A stretch of 64,000 nucleotides of DNA from JAUMBM01 sp964645715 (GTDB taxonomy: Bacteria > Bacteroidota > Bacteroidia > Chitinophagales > Saprospiraceae), in contig CAZYAO010000009.1 of the NCBI GenBank assembly GCA_964645715.1, positions 27,902-91,901 of the forward strand. Direction: 5' to 3'. Below the pieces are notes generated by a model. It saw only the letters and a program-made list of their open reading frames with translations. It made no database searches and was not told the origin of the DNA. The translations under genes were made by a program, and so were the position numbers. Below are positions 10,201 to 18,838 of the stretch, piece by piece. Numbering within the stretch: position 1 is the stretch's first letter; the number at the start of each line of letters is the position of its first letter.

Positions 10201-10761
10201 GTCTGCAATGGCTGCCTGTAAGCGTATACCCTCTCCCAGTTCGCCCTGAACCTGTAAATTAAACGCAGAGTTGAGCACCAGGTCCTGCCGATTGCCAAAC
10301 GAAAGCCCGCGGCTGAAAGCACCCTTGTAATCCAGTCCGCGCTGACTGGTAAGGCTCAGGCCACCGGCGCGATTGTCATAAGCACTGATGGCAATCCCCG
10401 CAGGCAGGAGGAGAGCCTCCTTACTTTCGGGCAGCTGCCCCTGATCGTCGAAAGAAAAAGGCAGTACCCGCCACTGAGCCTCAAGGCTGTCTGCAGGAGG
10501 TATCCGCCTCCACCTAAACCAAGGCTCCTCGAATGCGTACCAGCTACTGTCGAGTAGTAGCCCCCTGTGGTCATAAATCCTCAACGTACCCGGCACCAAA
10601 GAAAGGGAATCCAGCCGTATACTGTCGGCCGAAGCTTGCAACCAAGCAGTGCGCTGATTCGTCAGCACTGCCTGCGCGTCCATTGCAGCCACGGGCAACA
10701 TACACATTGCCAGCCGCAATAACCACCTTAGAGCTCCCTGATGACGAACTACCATTACCAT
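7243..10761 (-). CDS. Giant predicted outer-membrane beta-barrel protein, unknown function
   Basis: A 1172-aa protein with a signal peptide (hydrophobic stretch to ~residue 28, ...AAMDA|Q). The N-terminal third carries a distinctive block around residues 275-350: NQGPYKLSGA, then FIVVLSGTEKVFIDG, RGRDRDYTIDYN and ITKDSRIAVEYEY. I recognise this as recurring in large uncharacterised Bacteroidota surface proteins, and it recalls segments of SprA-like barrels. The last ~600 residues consist of short amphipathic strands with regular turns, as in outer-membrane barrels, and the protein ends in a hydrophobic residue (F). No T9SS sorting domain is present. It converges with the M28 gene. Barrel topology is inferred from strand patterns only. 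Confidence 0.65.
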   Translation of the reverse strand: MVMVVRHQGALRWLLRLAMCMLPVAAMDAQAVLTNQRTAWLQASADSIRLDSLSLVPGTLRIYDHRGLLLDSSWYAFEEPWFRWRRIPPADSLEAQWRVLPFSFDDQGQLPESKEALLLPAGIAISAYDNRAGGLSLTSQRGLDYKGAFSRGLSFGNRQDLVLNSAFNLQVQGELGEGIRLQAAIADDNLPIQVEGNTQQLREFDRIFIQLSRNRSQLTAGDYELRQPEGYFMQYFKKLEGATYQTATTDGRWQGRSSIAIARGRFVRQNVVAIEGNQGPYKLSGAQGERFIVVLSGTEKVFIDGVLLERGRDRDYTIDYNQAEITFMPKRLITKDSRIAVEYEYADQQYLRSMYALDTRYIADRWQVYVNIFSQQDSKTATADIRLTPDQRATLRAAGDQPLGILASSVEPVGTQAAQRATYALRDSVLRCGGTDSLLQILVYTTDPEAGKYVATFTFVGEGNGHYVPASEAASNERIFVWVTPGAEDCRPGGSHEPVVRLVAPEQQRMVTAGAEMQDKGGGRWRWELALSQNDRNRFSQLDRVDDLGYAGRFDYNRRYLLQRDSSRWQLDTRAGYEWVHRHFTTLNPYRSPEFFRDWNLASVLGIGQPLPAEEHIAQAEVRLSYPQKGGVSWRTATFQRLGQYAGWQQQGRATWQHAAWSLDAQASHLSSREAVRRTEFWRPSLTVGRTWAALGNWKTRLQWEAEHSQRWSGATDTLEMSSFAFSRLVAEVGSPEREDRGLGFSFRQRRDELPQGSRFVQGPLATEAAVNGQWQPSQQLRLGGVFSWRQLKVENSMDVGGLLAGETTLGRFDLSFQAWKSAIRTNTTYEIGTGQEPSVAFVYVYVGPGLGQYIWLDSLYNADGKIQVNEMEISPFADIADYARVVLLTNDFIRTNNLILNQSLFLEPERYWRQAEGWKKQLAKFSLQSTLTVNRKTQPSTAVQVWNPLQWNLPDSALTAIQLGFRNSLFFNRRHPRFDIQFEHTAQQRRFVQTTGFESQQRTEYTLRVRYNATTALGLRLLGAVGQRQADVELFDNKDYALGFVKGGPELTWQPGKDLRVDLRYTQQKESSRLSTANEGMKRAEIVGELVYQRWLRANLSLIQVDLQADLRSPLAFVLLNGLRPGRNWLWNLTATRQLGELLQLTVGYEGRQTGDARMVHLGRMQVTALF

Positions 10762-10892
10762 CTCCTTGTAACGAATGGATTTTCGTCCTGTTGCGTAGCA
10801 AAAGTGACCGGACAGCCGGGCAGCAGCTCTCCCCTGCCATTGATCCCCGGGTATCTGTGTTTGTACCCAAATTTGACGGGTTCCAGCAACTC

Positions 10893-10920
10893 GATTTTTG
10901 GGGATTCTTCCCCAAAAATC
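10893..10920 (-). terminator. Terminator hairpin of uvrD/pcrA
   Basis: Twelve-bp perfect stem (10893-10904 with 10909-10920), loop TTCT, starting directly after the corrected uvrD stop codon at 10921-10923. Its position supports the corrected gene end. Confidence 0.7.
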
Positions 10921-13382
10921 CTAGTCTGTACCGCTCAGAATTTGCAGTTTGGCAAATTTGAGCATTATCTTTTTGTCCGGGCTGTCACTCAGTTTAAACC
11001 GTATGGNNNNNNNNNNNNNNNNNNNNNNNNNNNNNNNNNNNNNNNNNNNNNNNNNNNNNNNNNNNNNNNNNNNNNNNNNNNNNNNNNNNNNNNNNNNNNN
11101 NNNNNNGCAAATTTGAGCATTATCTTTTTGTCCGGGCTGTCACTCAGTTTAAACCGTATGGTAGCTACGCGGTTGTCTGCTGCTCCATCGATTTGCAGCA
11201 CCTCTCCTTCTCCAAATTTGAGGTGCAGTACGCGTTGGCCCGCCGCAATCTGCGAAGCAGGGCTGGCCACAAAGTTGGCTGCATCTACCTGGAAAGCCGG
11301 CTGGGCGGCTTTTTTTACAGGAAAAGCACCACTCACGCGGGCGCTCGCCGGCGCAGCCACGTCGCGGCCTGCCGGCGCAGCCGCAGCCTGCCGGTTGACT
11401 GGCGGATTATCAAAGAGCTCCGCCGGGATTTCCTCCAAAAACCGACTGGGCGGGTTGTAGGTCATTTTGCCAAACCGGTAACGGGAGTTGGCGTACGAAA
11501 GTGTCAGAAACTGCTCGGCCCGGGTAATGGCCACATAAAACAGGCGGCGCTCCTCGTCGAGTCCCTCAACTGTCTCAATGCTCATGAAAGACGGAAACAG
11601 CTTCTCCTCAAGACCTACCAAAAAGACAGACTTGAACTCAAGCCCTTTGGCGGCATGCACCGACATAAGGCTCACTTTCTCCTGATTGGCGTCGTCCTTT
11701 TCGTCAAAATCAGTGATTAGAGCAATGTGCTGAAGGTAGGTGGTCAGCGATTTGTCTGCCTCTTCTCCGACTTCGACCACAAGATCCTCTTCAACAAATG
11801 TCTTTATACCATCCAGCAGGGCGTTGAAGTTTTCCTGCCGGCCCATCCCCTCCACCGTGGTGTCCGCTTTAAGGACGTCCTTGAGACCCGACTGACTGGC
11901 CATGTACACAGCTGCCTCATAAGCATTTTTTCCCTCCTGATACTGCTGCCCCTGCCTGATGAGCTGCAAAAAATTTTCCAGCGGCGCGCGCGCACGTGCA
12001 GGCAGGTCAATCTTGGCAGCTGCCTCCCAAAGCGTCATACCTGTCTGGTTGGCAAACTCCAGCATGCGGTCGATGGTACCCTCTCCAATGCCGCGCCGCG
12101 GGTAATTGATTACCCGCTTCAATGCCTCTTCATCCTGTGGATTGATGAGCAGTCGCAGGTAGGCAATCATATCTTTCACCTCTTTCCGCTGATAAAAAGA
12201 CATGCCCCCAAAGACGCGATAGGAAATGTTGTAGCGGCGGAGGTATTCTTCAAAACTGCGGCTCTGCGCATTGGTGCGGTACAGGATGGCAATGTCGCTA
12301 TTGCGAAGGTGGTAGCGGTTTTTGTGCTCAATGATGGTGTCCGCCACGCGATTGGCCTCCTCGTTGTCTGTCATGGTCCTGATAAGGCGGATGCGATGAC
12401 CATCGCCCTTGTCACTCCATATTTTTTTCTGTATCTGTCGACGATTGAAAGAGATTACTTCATTGGCAGCCCTCACGATGTGCGAAGTCGAACGATAATT
12501 TTGTTCCAGTTTAAATACCTGTATACCAAATTTTTTGAAATCCTCTTCAAAATCCAGAATATTCTGTATCGTTGCCCCCCGGAAGCCATAGATTGACTGC
12601 GCATCATCACCCACCACACAGATGTTGCGGGGACTGCCCTCATAGTGACAAAGCTTGCGCAAGATGGCATACTGCAGGTAATTGGTATCCTGAAATTCAT
12701 CGACAAGCAAATAGCGAAAGCGGGCTCTGTACTTTTCTGCAACCTCAGGCTGGTTTTGCAGGAGCTCAAACAACCTGTACAACAGATCGTCAAAATCCAT
12801 GGCTCCAGCCTTTTTACAACGAGCAGTATAGGTTTCATAAATTTTGTAGACCAGTGGTATCCGGGACATACGATCCTGCTGCAACAAACCCTGATCCTGT
12901 GCATAGCGGGCCGGCGTGATCAGATTGCTCTTGGCCGCCGAAATTCTGTGGAGGATTTCATTGGTTTTGTACACCTCTTTGTCGAGGTTCATCTCCCGGA
13001 TGATGCTGTTCAACAGACTCTTACTATCGTCGGTGTCATAGATGGTAAAATTGGTCGGATAGCCGATATGGGTTGCCTCCGCCCGCAGGATGCGGGCAAA
13101 AATGGAGTGAAAAGTACCTGCCCAGATAGCGCTGGCGCGCTGCCCGACCACTCCCTCGATGCGGGCTTTCATCTCTCGGGCAGATTTGTTGGTAAAGGTA
13201 AGCGCCAGAATCTCCCAAGGCGACACGCCCTGCTCAATCAGGTAGGCAATCCTGTACGTGAGTACGCGTGTCTTGCCGGATCCCGGCCCGGCAATGATGA
13301 GCACAGGGCCTTCAGTAGTGGTCACAGCGGCCAGCTGCACAGGATTAAGGGTGCTGAGATAAGCTTGCGGTTGGGTATTCAT
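10921..13382 (-). CDS. pcrA: UvrD/PcrA-type DNA helicase (interrupted by an assembly gap)
   Basis: Superfamily 1A 3'-5' helicase for nucleotide excision repair, replication restart and displacement of RecA or RNA polymerase. Motifs in order: LNPVQLAAV, Walker A AGPGSGKT (31-38), LTFTNKSA, Walker B LLVDEFQDTN, VVGDDAQSIYGFRG, EQNYRST, SVHAAKGLEF and VAITRAEQ. The C-terminal Tudor-like domain HLKFGEGEVLQIDG is followed by the 100-N run. The 55 bp left of the gap repeat the 55 bp right of it. Merging the copies gives 769 codons with the in-frame end IMLKFAKLQILSGTD and a stop at 10921-10923; KFAKLQIL is the usual family C-terminus. As printed, the frame is broken (155 surplus bases). True product: 768 aa. 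Confidence 0.93.
10952..11006. repeat. Left copy of 55-bp duplication flanking the N gap
   Basis: Identical to 11107-11161. A 55-bp perfect overlap at contig ends is what an assembler using k=55 would leave; it is interpreted as an artefact and not as a genomic repeat. Confidence 0.9.
11007..11106. other. Assembly gap of exactly 100 N
   Basis: One hundred undetermined bases, the conventional length for a gap of unknown size. The real missing length is probably minus 55 (an overlap), because both flanks are identical. Confidence 0.97.
11107..11161. repeat. Right copy of 55-bp duplication flanking the N gap
   Basis: Identical to 10952-11006. This copy lies in the coding sequence of the helicase C-terminal domain and is in frame with it. 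Confidence 0.9.
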
Positions 13383-13461
13383 GAAAAGTAAAAACGTTTG
13401 TGTACAACGCTAAGGTACGGTTTACAATCGGCCTCAGGCCGTTGGACTATTTTTCACGGCG

Positions 13462-15165
13462 TTACTGATGCTTAGCAGACAGGATGCGATTGAGAATTAC
13501 TTTGGTGATGAGATAGGTAGGCTTCACACCCTCAAGCCCCAGACTGCCGCTTGCCAGCGTATGCCCTGTCAACAACGGATTGTCAGAAGCATAATAGGCA
13601 TAGCGAAGTACCACGTCTTTGCGGATATTATTGCGAATCTGGCTGGACGCCTGAATGGCTTTCTGGTAGTGCGCTCCCTCCATCTCAAGCCCAATCGCCC
13701 GCCAGGAGGAGTCGCGCAGATACTGCAGCACATCCTTGTTCTGCAGACTGGTGCCCAATACCGTAATCATAGTGCCTGCACTGACCCGCAACCCCTGACC
13801 CATAAAATCATCAACGGTCAGGTCATTTTGAAAAGGATAATTATCGGCTGTACCTTCGAATACGTGAGAAGTGGGAATCATGATATCCCCTTTGCCCCCC
13901 TCCAAAATCCCGGCTTTTCCCATGATGTTGATCGACCGCACATCCAGCCGCACCGGCGTCCCTTTGCCGTCAAAAGGACGTAAAAGTTCATCCATCGTCT
14001 CGTACGCCTGCTCGCCAAATGCGTAATCCATGACAATTATCACCGGCATCTCTTCGGTGGTAGCCGGACGCTGAAACTGGATATCGGCCGGCAGTAACGC
14101 AGGATCGAGTGCCGCTGTATCAAAAATCTGCACCGTTATGTTGGCGCCGCTCCCGTCTTCAAGCTGTATCATACCATTGGACTGCGCATACGCAAAAACG
14201 CGCACGCGCCAAGCCGCCCGCTGGGGAAGGCTCAGCTCCTTGGTAAGTTCCTCTAATGTCATCCCTGCAGCCTGCTCCTGCAGCGCAGCCTGCGCATACA
14301 GGCTGTTCATCACACTGTGCGGATTGGCACTGATAATATGCAGCGGCCGCTCCAGCAGACCACGGTCACTCAGACACTGCTTGATATCAATGGCCCATGC
14401 CTCTCCATGATGATGGTGCCCCACGCGCTCCCGCAGCGCACTGGAAAAGGTGATCTCCCGGTCATTCTTGTTCAGCTGCTCATCACCGGCGCGCTTACCC
14501 AGCCAGTAGGTTATGTGAAAAAGGCTATTGACTGCCCCGTCCTCCTCAAAGCGCTTACAAGCACTAACCGTTTCTTCATAGGTACGCCCCAGCAGCGTAC
14601 TCAGGTAGATATACGCCACTTCTTTATTAAACTCCTGCCCCTGCCGCTCTTTTTCCACCAACTCCTCCAGCATCTTCCACTCGCGCTTCTTCTCCTTCCG
14701 ATGGTTCTCACTGTTGCGCCGGATCTTTTCAGCCTCAATATACATGAACGTCAGGTGGGTCAGAATATCATAAATATCCGAGCGCCCGCGCGTCATTTCA
14801 ATGTAGATCTCGTCGCTGTCAATACGGTAAGCATTGCGGCGGCGCTTGGGCGCAATAACGGGCTCAAACAGGCTTTTTTCAAAACCCTCCTTAGTCACCA
14901 GCCGGATAAACTGCACCTCCTCAATCCCTCTGGGCAGCCGCTGAAAAATGTACAGCAGCCCCTCGAGCTCAACGCGCTCCGGGTCATTGATGCTGCCATA
15001 AATTTCGGGCCGAAGGTCCTGAAGGGCGGAAATCATCGCCTCTCCCGAGACCCCCATGGGTTTATACCCCCCCCGGATCAGCAGGTGGCGCATGGAAATG
15101 TACAGGCGCTCAATGGCTGAGCGGCTCTGCTGAGCACGTGTGCGGGATGGGAGCTGCGTAGACAT
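13462..15165 (-). CDS. DUF6909-type protein with nucleoside-phosphorylase-like C-terminus
   Basis: A 567-aa soluble protein that I recall as the Bacteroidota-restricted DUF6909 family. The N-terminal ~210 residues are helical, with a very basic charged segment near 150-175 (RKEKKREW). The middle includes GHHHHGEAW and a possible winged-helix-like piece (MTLEELTKELSLPQRAAW). The C-terminal ~200 residues alternate strands and helices, with IIVMDYAFG, GKAGIL, ISAGTMITVLGTS-like turns and, at 494-497, EMEG in IGLEMEGAHYQKA. An EMEG/EMEA signature is the ribose-binding glutamate loop of purine/uridine phosphorylases and MTA/SAH nucleosidases. Whether it is active is unknown. It precedes uvrD by 79 bp on the same strand. 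Confidence 0.7.
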   Translation of the reverse strand: MSTQLPSRTRAQQSRSAIERLYISMRHLLIRGGYKPMGVSGEAMISALQDLRPEIYGSINDPERVELEGLLYIFQRLPRGIEEVQFIRLVTKEGFEKSLFEPVIAPKRRRNAYRIDSDEIYIEMTRGRSDIYDILTHLTFMYIEAEKIRRNSENHRKEKKREWKMLEELVEKERQGQEFNKEVAYIYLSTLLGRTYEETVSACKRFEEDGAVNSLFHITYWLGKRAGDEQLNKNDREITFSSALRERVGHHHHGEAWAIDIKQCLSDRGLLERPLHIISANPHSVMNSLYAQAALQEQAAGMTLEELTKELSLPQRAAWRVRVFAYAQSNGMIQLEDGSGANITVQIFDTAALDPALLPADIQFQRPATTEEMPVIIVMDYAFGEQAYETMDELLRPFDGKGTPVRLDVRSINIMGKAGILEGGKGDIMIPTSHVFEGTADNYPFQNDLTVDDFMGQGLRVSAGTMITVLGTSLQNKDVLQYLRDSSWRAIGLEMEGAHYQKAIQASSQIRNNIRKDVVLRYAYYASDNPLLTGHTLASGSLGLEGVKPTYLITKVILNRILSAKHQ

Positions 15166-15207
15166 AGCAATATTTTTAGCCTGTAAAGATACGACGCTTA
15201 CAGAAAC

Positions 15208-15245
15208 AAAAATCCCCTCATCCGTCGCCGGATGAAGGGATTTTT
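15208..15245. terminator. Bidirectional hairpin, 16-17 bp stem with one mismatch
   Basis: AAAAATCCC...GGGATTTTT outer stem and TCATCCG/CGGATGA inner stem separated by one C-A mismatch, loop about 4 nt, with a T-run to 15247. It separates the T9SS cargo gene from the DUF6909 gene, both on the minus strand. Confidence 0.75.
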
Positions 15246-15292
15246 TTGCCTTTCGGAAAAAAGGCTGCCGCAGCGGCCTGCCGTATTGGCAC

Positions 15293-18200
15293 TTAAGGCC
15301 TTACACGGTTGACCACAAACGCCTGCGTCTGCGGCTCGCGGCCATCCGCCTGCAGTGTCAGGTTGTATACACCTGCCGGCAGCTGACCAACCGGTATGCT
15401 GATAACCAGCTCACTGATCTCGTCATAGCGCAGTGTGCGCACCACCTGCCCGAGTGTATTGCGGACAGTCAGTACTGCAGGGAGCCCTGCATAGTCCTCT
15501 ACTTTGACGTTCAGTATATCGGCTGTCGGATTGGGGTAGACAGACAAAGTGGCCTGTTCCGCTCCATCGAAGCTGAGCCCGTTTTCAATAGCTGAAAGAC
15601 TAGGTGCACTGCCACTAATATCTACATCACCAAAATTGACTTGACCAATCTGGTTGACATTGACACCCTGTGTCATCAGACCCACCTGCATACAGCTGGG
15701 GAAATTGAGATTCACTGCAAACAACTGCGTCCAGGTTTGACCATCGACAGAAGTGAGCCCCCTGAAAATATTGCCCGTGCGCTCAATCCGCAGCCACCGG
15801 GGTGACTGTGGCCTGAACAATGGCTGGGTATTCAAAAATCCGTTGGTCGTCTGACGAATATCCCTGAATATAGAAGCTCCCAACTGAGTACGTATTGACA
15901 AACGGCGTGAACCCGGACTATCAGACTCTCTGAACATGATACCACCGAACGCTCCATTGGTCAGGTTGGCAATGCGCGTCGTTACAACAACATCACCACA
16001 GACAGGCACCCACGCAAAGCGAAGTCTGTCGGATACCGGAGTGCCTGTACCGTTGGAACTGATGTCGATGGTTCCTTCACATACATTGTCAATGGCCGTA
16101 CCTACCGCCCCGCCAATAGACGTAACGGTCCAGGGGGCGCCTAAGTCAGGACCACAGGTACATGAAATATCCATATTGAATGCACCCGTTGCAGAACCAA
16201 AGCCTGTAACCAGGATGTAGTAGTCTGTACCCGGGCTGGCAACAAATACCACTCTCGATCTGGTACTACAAAAATCGTCATTACCTGTTACACAAGTCAG
16301 TGATCCGCAGCTGCCTGAGTATACAAGCACTTTTGTGTCATAAGAAGATGAGCAGAGATCCAGCGTTACCTGTGCTCCATTACCGACAAACTTATACCAA
16401 ATGCCATTCCCGCCACCACTGGCCACACATGTGCCTGCGTTACTATCGGATGTAGCACCCACTGTGCTGCCCGATACCGTACTGCCACAACTCACTACGG
16501 CTGCACCAGCACAAAGGTCGTTGGGAAGAGGCAGTGTCGTGAAGCTGTAAGAAGTGTAGCTACTTGTACCGCAAGTACAGTTGGTGCGTACACATACGAA
16601 GTAGGTTGTGTTCGGAATCAGGTTGCCAAAATTGACAGAATTGCCTGTCGTATTCGTAACCGTACCGTTGGCGCAGAAGCTGCTCGTGCCAATACTGTAA
16701 TCATAACTCACCGCACCGGATACTGCCGGCCAGGATACAGAAGCACTGGTAACCCCCACCGACGTGGCCACAGGCTGCGGTGCCTGACAAGGAGGTCCGC
16801 TGATCAGGTTGAGCGTAAATGCACCACCGGAACTCGAGAATGGATAAACATATATGTAGTAAGTCTGACCCGGGTTGGAAGTCCAGTTTACCCGTGACTG
16901 AGAACTACAGGAATCATCGTTACCACCAATGCAGGTAAGCGCATTGCACGGGCCTGTCAACACTTGTATCTTGGTGTCAAACCCGGAGCCACAGGTATTT
17001 ACTTCCACTGGATTGCCGTCACCGACAAACCGATACCAAACGCCCTGTGAGGTAGCCGAAACAGAGGTACCACAGAAAGAGGTAAGACCATCGCCAGTCG
17101 CAAAAGCTGTATTGCCCTGCACACTGCTACATCCGCTGATGAGTGTCGCCGTACTGCAATTATCATTGGCGGGCGGTGGTTGTGGGGTCGTGAAAGATAC
17201 AGGTCCAAAGTAGCTGCTGTAGCCGTTGAGATCACAGTTGGCTCTCACGTACACATCGTAAGCTGTCGATGAATTGAGTCCCTGCAGTGTGTAGTTCGTA
17301 GCCGCTACCGAAACAGGTGTACCGGTGCCCGGTGTGAACCCGGCAGGACCGTACTCTACCTCCCACATCGTCTCAACACAGCCAATCGTCCAGCTCAGCG
17401 CTGCTGAGTTGAAAGTGACATTGCCGGCAAGCAAGCCCGAAGGTACGGGACAGGGTGGTGGTGGTACAATCGTTACATCGTAGTCTTCAGCTTCCCCGTA
17501 TCCATAGCTGATACATGGGTTGATAGAACTTGCCGCTGTATTCCATACATCCCGTACCCGCATCCGCTTAACCCCCGGTACAGGGTTACACGGCAGACTC
17601 AGCGGGAAAGTGACGGTGCCAAAGCTGCCAACCGAGCTGGGCGAAAAGCCGACCCGCTCGCTGGTCGAAAATACACCGTCTTCGTTGAAGTCTATCCAAA
17701 CCGCGATATTCTGGTTCGCATAGCTGCCTACAGTCACCTGAATCTGGTAAGTAGTCCCCGCCTGCAAGGTAGCCGTATAATTAGGCTGTCCCGTAAAGTA
17801 AGTATAGGCAGGGTTTACAGGATCCGTACCCGTGTTGTTGGCAAGCGTAGTCCCTTGGATTACAACATTACTGATGAGGTCACCGTCGGTTTTACCAGAA
17901 GTGTAGATTGGTGTACAGAAGCAACTCAAAGCCGGGGATGCGTTTACTTGCACCGGCGTGCTAGTACCCGTACTACCACTGCAAGTCACAGCACAATAAT
18001 ACCAGCTCCGCTGCGACTGCGTAGTTGTCACCGTAGAGGTACTGCCGCCAAACGCCGTCCACGGCCCGGAAGCAGAAACGGTACTCCTGTACCACTGGTA
18101 GCTCACACCGGATCCCGCAGTATTATTTTGCAGACTAAGCGTAAACTGCGCATCCGTACAGACAGCACTTGCACTACTAATGGTATTGCCCGGCGAAGGA

Positions 18201-18838
18201 GTTCCGGAACAAGGCGGCTGCTGAAACTCTAGCTGCAATTGTGGCAAGACCGATACCCTACTAGTCGCTGTCGGCGGACTAGCCGGATTGGGATTTGTAG
18301 AGTCATTACGAAAGTAAATCCCTGTATTTGTGCCACTTGTAAATGAGCCCCAACTTATTGAACATTCAAAATTGGGTGTATTTTCATCCACTGCAATCAC
18401 TAGATTGTCAATATTGTTGTACGTAAAAGGCGTGGAAAGCGTAATTTCCATCCAGCTGCCCGCTGAAGGAAAGGTTACCGTTCCACTGTACACCTGAGAG
18501 AGAGAAGACAGTGGCACCCATGAAGTCGTGCTGGCAAATGAGGTTAGGGATGTATGCCCCAAATAAATCGTCCAACTATTGCTGTTCACTCCACCAGAAG
18601 TCGAAGTATTGCTTGTAAAATAAAAGCGAATCTTCTCTATTGTACCTGCATTATTAATCTGCGCCTTCGTGTATATCTGCTGGCTGTAGGTATAGCCCCA
18701 ACAAGAGGAAATTGGAAGCGCAGTCGTAGTTGTAGCCCCACTACCTACCTGCACCAGCTGAGCCAGCGAAATTCCATGTACAACAGTGAGCAACAAAGCT
18801 GCCAAGGTAATTCTAAGCCTTGGCAATAAACTTCTCAT
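15293..18838 (-). CDS. T9SS-exported multidomain adhesin-like protein
   Basis: Using ATG 18838 as the start gives an 1181-aa protein beginning MRSLLPRLRITLAALLLTV with a clean signal peptide; longer in-frame starts to 18997 precede no recognisable sequence. Order of parts: an N-terminal strand-rich domain, an Ig/PKD-like cysteine-containing module, a GEVED domain (IAVWIDFNEDGVFS ... GYGEAEDYDV), fibronectin-III-like modules (SSTAYDVYVRANC, NTTYFVCVRTNC), two PPC-like repeats (NDNCSTA..., NDLCAGA..., each with VWYRFVG or IWYKFVG and GNDD), a DUF1349/laminin-G-like domain (RLRFAWVPV ... WLRIERTGN) and a type A sorting domain (YPNPTADILNV ... LPAGVYNLTL). It should be surface-anchored or secreted by T9SS. 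No catalytic domain was found. Confidence 0.85.
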   Translation of the reverse strand: MRSLLPRLRITLAALLLTVVHGISLAQLVQVGSGATTTTALPISSCWGYTYSQQIYTKAQINNAGTIEKIRFYFTSNTSTSGGVNSNSWTIYLGHTSLTSFASTTSWVPLSSLSQVYSGTVTFPSAGSWMEITLSTPFTYNNIDNLVIAVDENTPNFECSISWGSFTSGTNTGIYFRNDSTNPNPASPPTATSRVSVLPQLQLEFQQPPCSGTPSPGNTISSASAVCTDAQFTLSLQNNTAGSGVSYQWYRSTVSASGPWTAFGGSTSTVTTTQSQRSWYYCAVTCSGSTGTSTPVQVNASPALSCFCTPIYTSGKTDGDLISNVVIQGTTLANNTGTDPVNPAYTYFTGQPNYTATLQAGTTYQIQVTVGSYANQNIAVWIDFNEDGVFSTSERVGFSPSSVGSFGTVTFPLSLPCNPVPGVKRMRVRDVWNTAASSINPCISYGYGEAEDYDVTIVPPPPCPVPSGLLAGNVTFNSAALSWTIGCVETMWEVEYGPAGFTPGTGTPVSVAATNYTLQGLNSSTAYDVYVRANCDLNGYSSYFGPVSFTTPQPPPANDNCSTATLISGCSSVQGNTAFATGDGLTSFCGTSVSATSQGVWYRFVGDGNPVEVNTCGSGFDTKIQVLTGPCNALTCIGGNDDSCSSQSRVNWTSNPGQTYYIYVYPFSSSGGAFTLNLISGPPCQAPQPVATSVGVTSASVSWPAVSGAVSYDYSIGTSSFCANGTVTNTTGNSVNFGNLIPNTTYFVCVRTNCTCGTSSYTSYSFTTLPLPNDLCAGAAVVSCGSTVSGSTVGATSDSNAGTCVASGGGNGIWYKFVGNGAQVTLDLCSSSYDTKVLVYSGSCGSLTCVTGNDDFCSTRSRVVFVASPGTDYYILVTGFGSATGAFNMDISCTCGPDLGAPWTVTSIGGAVGTAIDNVCEGTIDISSNGTGTPVSDRLRFAWVPVCGDVVVTTRIANLTNGAFGGIMFRESDSPGSRRLSIRTQLGASIFRDIRQTTNGFLNTQPLFRPQSPRWLRIERTGNIFRGLTSVDGQTWTQLFAVNLNFPSCMQVGLMTQGVNVNQIGQVNFGDVDISGSAPSLSAIENGLSFDGAEQATLSVYPNPTADILNVKVEDYAGLPAVLTVRNTLGQVVRTLRYDEISELVISIPVGQLPAGVYNLTLQADGREPQTQAFVVNRVRP

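Noticed and set aside
10952..11161. A biological 55-bp direct repeat flanking an insertion
   Set aside because: The gene reads perfectly when the copies are merged, so an assembly overlap explains it better.
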